DNA of 32,691 nucleotides. Origin: Cupriavidus basilensis (GTDB lineage: Bacteria; Pseudomonadota; Gammaproteobacteria; Burkholderiales; Burkholderiaceae). Positions within the stretch are counted from its first letter, which is position 1, and the number at the start of each line of letters is the position of its first letter. The DNA is taken from contig NZ_JARJLM010000461.1 of NCBI RefSeq assembly GCF_029335485.1, positions 1-32,691 of the forward strand, written 5' to 3'. Of this stretch, positions 25,249 to 32,691 are shown in pieces. The position numbers were made by a program, and so were the translations under genes. Under the pieces are notes generated by a model. That model was not told the origin of the DNA and searched no databases. It saw nothing but the letters and a program-made list of their open reading frames with translations.

Positions 25249-25277
25249 TTGACTTGTATATACAGGGTTGCTAAATT
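25249..25277 (+). promoter_or_regulatory. Promoter with HutC-type operator in its spacer (site 2)
   Basis: TTGACT (25249-25254), a 17-base spacer and TAAATT (25272-25277). The spacer begins with TGTATATACA (25255-25264), a perfect 10-base palindrome of the form bound by HutC repressors. A bound repressor would block RNA polymerase. Transcription would start near 25284, about 105 bases before the first transporter gene. Confidence 0.7.
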
Positions 25278-25387
25278 GCCTGGCAAATGACCGGCGCCGC
25301 AAGTACGGCGCCGCCCGAGCCGGGCGGTCCGGCCGTTGCCGATGCTGGCGCGGCCCTCGTTCGCATCACACCAAAGGAGCCAGGAAG

Positions 25388-26359
25388 ATGGGATTTCGTA
25401 TCCGTAGCGGTCTCTCGCTAGCCGTGTTTGCCGCCGTTGCCGCTGTCACCACCGGTGCCGCCGGCACCGCGCAGGCCCAGACCACCCAGGTCACGCTGGG
25501 CATGAGCGGCTGGACCGGCTTCGCGCCGCTGACGCTGGCCGACAAGGCGGGCATCTTCAAGAAGCACGGGGTCGACGTCGACATCAAGATGATTCCGCAG
25601 AAGGACCGCCACCTGGCGCTCGCCGCCGGCGCCATCCAGTGCGCGGCCACCACGGTCGAGACCCACGTGGCGTGGAACGCCAACGGCGTGCCCATCACCC
25701 AGATCGTGCAGCTCGACAAATCCTACGGTGCCGACGGCCTGGCCGTGCGCGGCGACGTCAAGGGCTTCGCCGACCTCAAGGGCAAGACCATCGGCGTCGA
25801 TGCGCCCGGCACCGCGCCTTACTTCGGCCTGGCCTGGATGCTCAGGAAGAACGGCATGACCCTGAAGGATGTCAAGACCACCACGCTGTCGCCGCAGGCG
25901 GCCGCGCAGGCTTTCGTCTCGGGCCAGAACGACGCCGCCATGACCTATGAGCCGTACCTGTCGTCGGTGCGCCAGAACCCGGACAAGGGCAGGATCCTGG
26001 CCACCACGCTGGACTACCCGATGGTGATGGACACCCTGGGCTGCGCGCCCAAGTGGCTCAAGGACAATCCCAAGGCCGCGCAGGCGCTGGTCGACAGCTA
26101 CTTCGAAGCGCTCGACATGATCAGGCAGGACCCGGCCAAGGCCAACGACATCATGGGCGCGGCGGTCAAGCAGAGCGGCGAGCAGTTCGCCAAGTCGTCC
26201 GCCTACCTGCGCTGGCAGGACCGCGAGGCCAACCGCAAGTTCTTCGGCGGCGAGCTGGCCAGCTTCAGCAAGGAAGCGGCGCAGGTGCTGCTGGATATCG
26301 GCGTGATCCGCCAGGTGCCGGACGTCACGGCCCTGTACGACGCGCGCTTCATCAAGTAA
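25388..26359 (+). CDS. NitT/TauT-type ABC transporter, periplasmic substrate-binding protein
   Basis: A 323-residue binding protein of the SsuA/THI5-like fold, the class known for nitrate, taurine, sulfonate and pyrimidine precursor uptake. A Sec signal peptide (basic start, hydrophobic core, cleavage after AQA near residue 33) leads into TTQVTLGMSGWTGFAPLTLADKAG. Segments for ligand binding include KDRHLALAAGAIQCAATTVE and GKTIGVDAPGTAPYFGLAWML. AAAGGAG and GGAAG precede the ATG. It begins an operon with the permease (13-base gap) and ATPase, followed by hutC. The HutC-type operator in its promoter suggests the substrate is histidine, urocanate or a related imidazole, but this is inference from location. 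Confidence 0.88.
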   Translation: MGFRIRSGLSLAVFAAVAAVTTGAAGTAQAQTTQVTLGMSGWTGFAPLTLADKAGIFKKHGVDVDIKMIPQKDRHLALAAGAIQCAATTVETHVAWNANGVPITQIVQLDKSYGADGLAVRGDVKGFADLKGKTIGVDAPGTAPYFGLAWMLRKNGMTLKDVKTTTLSPQAAAQAFVSGQNDAAMTYEPYLSSVRQNPDKGRILATTLDYPMVMDTLGCAPKWLKDNPKAAQALVDSYFEALDMIRQDPAKANDIMGAAVKQSGEQFAKSSAYLRWQDREANRKFFGGELASFSKEAAQVLLDIGVIRQVPDVTALYDARFIK

Positions 26360-26372
26360 AGAGGGCGGCGCC

Positions 26373-27245
26373 ATGACGCAGGTTCGCATCGGTTCGCCCG
26401 CCGCCACGCCGGCGGCCAAGACGGCGGCGCCCAGGGCCGCCGCCGCGCCGGCCCGCCGGCATCCCTGGCTGGCGCCGCTGGCGCCGGTATCCCAGCGCGC
26501 GCGCTGGGTGCTGGGTCTGTTGTTCTTCGTGCTGTTCTTCGGTGTGTGGGCGGCGGTGACCCTGGGCGGCATGGTGCCGCGCACCTTCCTGGCCGACCCG
26601 ATGACCATGGCCCATGAGGGCGTGCTGCTGTTCACCGAGTACAACTTCGCCGGCGATATCGGCATGACGGTGTGGCGCGTGCTGGGCGGCTTCGTGCTGG
26701 CCGCCGCGCTGGCGGTGCCGCTGGGCATCTTCATGGGCGCCTACAAGGCGGCCGAAGCCTTCTTCGAACCCTTTGTCTCGTTCTGCCGCTACCTGCCGGC
26801 CTCGGCCTTCATTCCGCTCCTGATCCTGTGGGCCGGCATCGGCGAGGCACAGAAGGTGCTGGTGATCTTCATCGGCTCCTTCTTCCAGATCGTGCTGATG
26901 GTGGCGGTGACGGTGGGCGCCGCGCGCCGCGACCTGGTGGAGGCGGCCTACACGCTGGGCGCCTCCAGCAGCGGCATCGTGCGGCGCGTGCTGATCCCGG
27001 GTGCCGCGCCCGAGATCGCCGAGGTCCTGCGCCTGGTGCTGGGCTGGGCCTGGACCTACGTCATCGTGGCCGAGCTGATCGGCTCGTCCTCCGGCATCGG
27101 CCACATGATCACCGACAGCCAGGCGCTGCTCAATACCGGGCAGATCATCTTCGGCATCATCGTGATCGGCTGTATCGGCCTGGTTTCCGACCTGGCTTTC
27201 AAGCTGGCCAACCAGCGCCTGTTCCCGTGGAGTTCGATCAAATGA
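26373..27245 (+). CDS. NitT/TauT-type ABC transporter permease
   Basis: A 290-residue inner-membrane subunit of the importer. A polar Ala/Pro-rich N-terminus (about 1-45) precedes the first helix (WVLGLLFFVLFFGVWAAV). A second membrane part starts at MTVWRVLGGFVLAAALAVPLG. The ATPase-contact EAA loop is EAAYTLGASSSGIVRRVLIPG, with the invariant Gly in place. Length is within the SsuC/TauC range. The stop overlaps the ATPase start by ATGA (27242-27245). Confidence 0.92.
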   Translation: MTQVRIGSPAATPAAKTAAPRAAAAPARRHPWLAPLAPVSQRARWVLGLLFFVLFFGVWAAVTLGGMVPRTFLADPMTMAHEGVLLFTEYNFAGDIGMTVWRVLGGFVLAAALAVPLGIFMGAYKAAEAFFEPFVSFCRYLPASAFIPLLILWAGIGEAQKVLVIFIGSFFQIVLMVAVTVGAARRDLVEAAYTLGASSSGIVRRVLIPGAAPEIAEVLRLVLGWAWTYVIVAELIGSSSGIGHMITDSQALLNTGQIIFGIIVIGCIGLVSDLAFKLANQRLFPWSSIK

Positions 27246-28021
27246 GCGCGCTGTCCATCCAGCAGGTCTCGCGTACCTTCGTCAACCCGCGCGGCGGCCA
27301 GACCGTGGCCCTGCAGCCGACCGATTTCGAGGTGGCGGACAACGACTTCGTCACCATCCTCGGCCCCTCCGGCTGCGGCAAGTCCACGCTGCTGCGCATC
27401 GTCGCCGGGCTGGACACGCCCACCACCGGGCGCGTGCTGCTCGACGGCCAGCCTGTTACCGGCCCCGGCGCGGACCGCGGCATGGTGTTCCAGTCGTACA
27501 CGCTGTTTCCGTGGCTGACCATCGAGCAGAACGTGCGCTTCGGCCTGCGCGAGCGCGGCATGAGCGAGGCCGACCAGCGCGAGCGCAGCGACTTTTTCAT
27601 CCAGCGCGTGGGCCTGCGCGGCTTCGAGCATCACTATCCCAAGCAGCTCTCGGGCGGCATGCAGCAGCGCACCGCCATTGCCCGCGCGCTGGCCAACGAT
27701 CCCAAGATCCTGCTGCTCGACGAGCCCTTCGGCGCGCTCGACAACCAGACCCGCGTGCTGATGCAGGAACTGCTGCTGGGCATCTGGGAGGCGTCGCGCA
27801 AGACGGTGCTGTTCGTCACGCACGATATCGACGAAGCCATCTTCATGGCCAACCGCGTCGCCGTGTTCTCGGCGCGGCCGGGCCGCATCAAGCGCACCAT
27901 CGACGTCGGCTTTCCGCATCCGCGCCACTACACTATCAAGACCTCGCCGGCGTTCTCCGAACTCAAGGCGCTGCTGACCGAGGAAATCCGCGCCGAGGCC
28001 ATGGCCTCGGCCGAGCACTGA
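27242..28021 (+). CDS. NitT/TauT-type ABC transporter ATPase
   Basis: A 259-residue cytoplasmic ATPase of the SsuB/TauB type. Walker A GPSGCGKST (41-49), Q-loop Gln84 in MVFQSYTLFPWLT, signature LSGGM (136-140), Walker B ILLLDEP (156-162) and switch His194 in FVTHDIDEA are all present. It ends three bases before the hutC ATG, so transporter and regulator are one transcription unit. This means HutC can repress its own synthesis through the promoter at 25249. Confidence 0.93.
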   Translation: MSALSIQQVSRTFVNPRGGQTVALQPTDFEVADNDFVTILGPSGCGKSTLLRIVAGLDTPTTGRVLLDGQPVTGPGADRGMVFQSYTLFPWLTIEQNVRFGLRERGMSEADQRERSDFFIQRVGLRGFEHHYPKQLSGGMQQRTAIARALANDPKILLLDEPFGALDNQTRVLMQELLLGIWEASRKTVLFVTHDIDEAIFMANRVAVFSARPGRIKRTIDVGFPHPRHYTIKTSPAFSELKALLTEEIRAEAMASAEH

Positions 28022-28024
28022 GCC

Positions 28025-28798
28025 ATGAAAGCCGCCACCGCCAACCGCCGGGGTGTTCCCGATGCCGCTCCCGCCGCGCTCTACCAGCAGGTCAAGGAAT
28101 ACATCGCGCGCCATATCCAGAGCCGCGCGTGGCAGCCGGGCGACCGCGTGCCGTCCGAGCAGGAACTGGTGACCCGCTTTGGCGTGTCGCGCATGACGGT
28201 GAACCGCGCGCTGCGCGAACTCGCCGAGCAGGGCAGGGTGGTGCGCGTGGCCGGCGTGGGCACGTTCGTGGCCGAGCACAAGCCGCAATCGACGCTGCTC
28301 AACGTGGTCAACCTGCAGGACGAGATCCGCATGCGCGGGCATGACTACGCCTGCGACGTCATCGTCGTGGAACGCGTGGCGGCCTCCATCGAGGTGGCCG
28401 CCGCGCTCGACCTGCACACCGGCGAATCGGTGTTCCATTCGGTGTGCGTGCATCGCGAGGACGGCGTGCCGGTGCAACTCGAAGACCGCTATGTGAATCC
28501 GCGCGCGGCGCCGGACTTCATCAACCAGGATTTCGCCGCGGCCGATGGCATGAAGCCGGGCGAATACCTGCTGCGCCATGTGCCTTACGACCAGATCGAG
28601 CACGTGGTCGACGCCATCTCCGCCACCCCGGAGCAGGCCACCCGGCTGGAAATGCCGGCCGGCCAGCCTTGCCTGCTGCTGACCCGCCGCACCTGGACCA
28701 GCGGCACCCCCGTTACCTTCGTGCGTTGCCTGCATCCAGGCAACCGTTATCGCCTCGGCAGCCGATTCCGCGCCGACGGCAATCCGGCCTTCGGCTGA
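28025..28798 (+). CDS. hutC: Histidine utilisation repressor, GntR/HutC family
   Basis: A 257-residue repressor expected to bind TGTATANACA-type sites and to be released by urocanate. The winged helix (about 18-85) has [33 protein letters not shown] and [21 protein letters not shown] closes the wing. The UTRA effector domain (about 95-245) includes [33 protein letters not shown] and [16 protein letters not shown], typical of HutC. It sits between the transporter and hutH, and matching sites occur before both. The Shine-Dalgarno is weak, suggesting coupling to the ATPase gene just upstream. Confidence 0.94.
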   Translation: MKAATANRRGVPDAAPAALYQQVKEYIARHIQSRAWQPGDRVPSEQELVTRFGVSRMTVNRALRELAEQGRVVRVAGVGTFVAEHKPQSTLLNVVNLQDEIRMRGHDYACDVIVVERVAASIEVAAALDLHTGESVFHSVCVHREDGVPVQLEDRYVNPRAAPDFINQDFAAADGMKPGEYLLRHVPYDQIEHVVDAISATPEQATRLEMPAGQPCLLLTRRTWTSGTPVTFVRCLHPGNRYRLGSRFRADGNPAFG

Positions 28799-28847
28799 CC
28801 CAGCCGTCCGCCGTGTTTTCAGAAACCAGGGCCAATTACAAATCTGG

Positions 28848-28859
28848 CTGTATAGACAG
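28848..28859. promoter_or_regulatory. HutC-like operator before hutH, site 3
   Basis: CTGTATAGACAG ends 10 bases before the hutH ATG and is identical to the site at 25028-25039. Its TGTATA may double as a -10 element. A bound repressor would also lie across the hutH ribosome binding area, giving hutHUD its own HutC control apart from the transporter-hutC unit. Confidence 0.65.
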
Positions 28860-28869
28860 GGACATACAA

Positions 28870-30453
28870 ATGAGCGCAAACCAAACCACTCAAGCCTCCC
28901 GGCCGCTGCTGACGTTGCAGCCGGGCGCCGTCACGCTGGCCGACCTGCGCCGCATCCATCGCGGCGAAGTGCGCCTGGCCATGGATGCATCCGCCTGGGC
29001 CGGCGTGCGCGCGTCCCAGGCCACCGTGCAGGACATCATCGACGCCGACGCGGTGGTCTACGGCATCAACACCGGTTTCGGCAAGCTGGCGCAGACCCGC
29101 ATCCCGCACGACAAGCTGGCCGAGCTGCAGCGCAACCTGGTGCTGTCGCACAGCGTGGGCACCGGCGCCGACCTGGCCGCCGACACCGTGCGGCTGATCC
29201 TGGCGATCAAGGCGGTGAGCCTGGCGCGCGGCCATTCGGGCATCCGTCCGGAGATCATCGAGGCGCTGCTGGCGCTGGCCAACCACGGCGTCACGCCCTG
29301 CATCCCGGCCAAGGGCTCGGTGGGCGCCTCGGGCGATCTGGCGCCGCTGGCGCATATGTCGTGCACGCTGATCGGCGTGGGCGAGGTGATGATCGGCGGC
29401 GTGCGCCGTCCGGCTGTGGAGGGCCTGGCCCACGCCGGGCTGGAGCCGTTCACGCTGGGCCCCAAGGAAGGGCTGGCGCTGCTCAACGGCACCCAGGTCT
29501 CCACCGCGCTGGCGCTGGCCGGCCTGTTCGCCGCCGAAGACGTGTTCGCCGCCGGGCTGGTGGCGGGCGCGCTGTCGCTGGAGGCCATCAAGGGCTCGGT
29601 CAAGCCCTTCGACGCCCGCATCCACGCCGCGCGCGGCCAGGCCGGGCAGATCGCCGTGGCCGGCGCGGTGCGCGCGCTGCTGGACGGCAGCGCCATCGTC
29701 GATTCGCACAAGACCTGCGGCCATGTGCAGGACCCGTACTCCATCCGCTGCCAGCCGCAGGTGATGGGCGCCTGCCTGGACAACCTGCAGCACGCCGCGC
29801 GCGTGCTGCAGATCGAGGCCAACGCCGCGTCGGACAATCCGCTGGTATTCCCCGAAGCAGGCGACGTGATCTCGGGCGGCAACTTCCACGCCGAGCCGGT
29901 GGCCTTCGCCGCCGACATCATCGCGCTGGCCATTGCCGAGATCGGCGCCATTTCCGAGCGCCGCCTGGCGCTGATGCTCGATACCGGCCTGTCCGGCCTG
30001 CCGCCGTTCCTGGTGCGCGACGGTGGCCTCAACTCCGGCTTCATGATTGCGCAGGTCACCGCCGCGGCACTGGCCTCCGAGAACAAATCGCTGGCGCACC
30101 CCGCCAGCGTGGACAGCTTGCCCACCTCGGCCAACCAGGAGGACCATGTGTCGATGGCGACCTATGGCGCGCGCCGCCTGGGCGATATGGCGGAGAACAC
30201 CGCGGTGGTGGTCGGCATCGAAGCCATGGCCGCGGCGCAGGGCATCGAGTTCCACCGGCCGTTGCAGTCCTCGCCGCTGATCGAAAGCGAACTGGCGCGC
30301 ATCCGCGCACGCGTGGCCTTTGTGGAAGGGGACCGCTACCTCGCGCCGGACATCGAGGCGATGAAGCAGTGGGTGACGCAGGGCGATGCGGGTGCCGGCT
30401 GGCCGGAAGCGGTGCGGCAGATCCTGCCGTCGCAGGTGGGCGTTTCTTCATAA
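28870..30453 (+). CDS. hutH: Histidine ammonia-lyase
   Basis: Removes ammonia from L-histidine to form urocanate, the first step of histidine degradation, in the cytoplasm. The 527-residue protein carries the Ala-Ser-Gly triad that cyclises to the MIO cofactor at 153-155, in [25 protein letters not shown] (64-73) holds the active-site tyrosine loop, and [14 protein letters not shown] and NPLVF are further family segments. Length is slightly above the usual 510. The ATG at 28870 has CAGGGA seven bases upstream, within a few bases of the HutC site. hutU follows after 166 bases containing a palindromic repeat. Confidence 0.98.
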   Translation: MSANQTTQASRPLLTLQPGAVTLADLRRIHRGEVRLAMDASAWAGVRASQATVQDIIDADAVVYGINTGFGKLAQTRIPHDKLAELQRNLVLSHSVGTGADLAADTVRLILAIKAVSLARGHSGIRPEIIEALLALANHGVTPCIPAKGSVGASGDLAPLAHMSCTLIGVGEVMIGGVRRPAVEGLAHAGLEPFTLGPKEGLALLNGTQVSTALALAGLFAAEDVFAAGLVAGALSLEAIKGSVKPFDARIHAARGQAGQIAVAGAVRALLDGSAIVDSHKTCGHVQDPYSIRCQPQVMGACLDNLQHAARVLQIEANAASDNPLVFPEAGDVISGGNFHAEPVAFAADIIALAIAEIGAISERRLALMLDTGLSGLPPFLVRDGGLNSGFMIAQVTAAALASENKSLAHPASVDSLPTSANQEDHVSMATYGARRLGDMAENTAVVVGIEAMAAAQGIEFHRPLQSSPLIESELARIRARVAFVEGDRYLAPDIEAMKQWVTQGDAGAGWPEAVRQILPSQVGVSS

Positions 30454-30510
30454 GCACGCAGGCCGGACAACACCATTGGCTCCGCTTCAAGTGGCTCCTC
30501 GCCAAATCGC

Positions 30511-30545
30511 CCCTCTCCCCAACCCTCTCCCCGTGAGGGGAGAGG
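30511..30545. repeat. Palindromic C/G-rich intergenic repeat, copy 3
   Basis: A tandem CCCTCTCCCC (30511-30520 and 30523-30532), the second of which pairs through CCTCTCCCC, loop GTGA, GGGGAGAGG (30537-30545). It lies between hutH and hutU in the same operon, so it is more likely an mRNA stabiliser or partial terminator than a full stop. Related copies: 10599-10632 and 21321-21350. Confidence 0.65.
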
Positions 30546-30619
30546 CCAGGCGTGCCTGGATACGACGCATGGCCAACTACCGTAGCGCAGGTTGAAACCA
30601 ACCCGCAGGAGAACCAGAC

Positions 30620-32346
<1,727 letters not shown>

Positions 32347-32350
<4 letters not shown>

Positions 32351-32691
32351 GCGACGCACTGGAAGGCATGCACGGCATGGAACGCTTCTCGCTCGGCGCG
32401 CTGGCGCCCCAGCCCTGGAAGAACGGCGGCGGTGTCACCCGCGAGATCGCGGCATGGCCCGAGGGCGCCGGCATGGGCGATTTTCAGTGGCGCGTCAGCG
32501 TGGCCGATATCGCGGCCGACGGTCCGTTCTCGGCCTTCCCCGGCATCGACCGCCAGATCGTGCTGCTCGAAGGCGCGGGCGTGCGCCTGCAGGCCGACGA
32601 CGGCAGCTTCGACCATCGCCTGGATACCGTCGGCGCGCCGTTCGCCTTTGCCGGCGAGCGCGGCGTGCAGGCCACGCTGCTGGACGGCACC
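32347..32691 (+). CDS. hutD: HutD/Ves-family protein, truncated by window end
   Basis: 115 codons of a cupin-like protein common in histidine utilisation operons; its role is not firmly established, with evidence in Pseudomonas for limiting hut activity. Visible family segments are [18 protein letters not shown] (22-39), [21 protein letters not shown] and [15 protein letters not shown]. The start at 32347 overlaps the hutU stop by four bases; other in-frame ATGs at 32368 and 32377 are possible but break the tight coupling. The C-terminal part is beyond the window, where further hut genes would be expected. Confidence 0.92.

Larger units (their letters stand above)
24934..25387 (+). other. Intergenic region before the hut-linked transporter
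   Basis: 454 bases with no convincing gene. Two hairpins follow the SDR gene: GCATTCCG/CGGGATGC (24953-24973) and CGGCGT/ACGCCG followed by TTT (24982-25005); either may terminate it. A HutC-like site lies at 25028-25039 and a promoter with a second site at 25249-25277. A 34-codon frame from ATG 25047 shows no family and is not called. Confidence 0.55.

Overview
The window reads as chromosomal DNA of a high-GC betaproteobacterium of the order Burkholderiales, most likely Cupriavidus or a close Ralstonia relative. The grounds are base composition, codon use and protein similarity recalled from memory; no database search was possible. Almost all of it is housekeeping and catabolic genes. There is no rRNA, tRNA, insertion sequence, phage gene or CRISPR array that I can see.

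Layout. 1-97 (-): 5' end of ribF. 251-2779: a six-helix hybrid sensor kinase (+) converging on a LuxR-type response regulator (-). 3021-5071: purN and an RsmB-like rRNA methyltransferase, overlapping by ATGA. 5415-6800: an MscS channel. 7179-8369: a membrane fatty acid desaturase that starts at TTG behind a long structured leader. 8518-12266: de novo NAD synthesis, with nadA-nadC (+) facing nadB (-). 12517-12934 (-): rpmB-rpmG. 13127-13801 (-): radC. 13892-15395: an FKBP-type isomerase and ispH. 15396-16202: an 807-base intergenic region, clearly AT-richer than its surroundings and full of dyad symmetry. 16203-21241: a full branched-chain amino acid ABC transporter (livK, terminator, livH-livM-livG-livF). 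21425-22612 (-): an argD-like aminotransferase behind a leader that looks like a transcription attenuator. 22876-23943 (-): a ferredoxin/flavin reductase, divergent from an atypical SDR protein (23953-24933, +). 25388-32691: a histidine utilisation locus with a NitT/TauT-type ABC transporter, hutC, hutH, hutU and the start of hutD, carrying three HutC-like operator sites.

How the genes work together. NadB and NadA make quinolinate from aspartate and dihydroxyacetone phosphate, and NadC turns it into nicotinate mononucleotide. LivK captures branched-chain amino acids and LivHMGF imports them. In the hut locus HutH deaminates histidine to urocanate and HutU hydrates urocanate. HutC is the expected urocanate-responsive repressor, and the transporter probably brings in histidine, urocanate or a related compound.

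The most interesting observations are regulatory. (1) A consensus promoter upstream of the argD-like gene drives a 21-codon, apparently leaderless ORF with four Arg codons, followed by an intrinsic terminator; the end of that ORF can pair with the terminator arm as a competing antiterminator. (2) The region before livK holds several strong palindromes, one of them at the predicted transcription start. (3) A perfect HutC-type palindrome lies exactly in the spacer of the promoter for the transporter operon.
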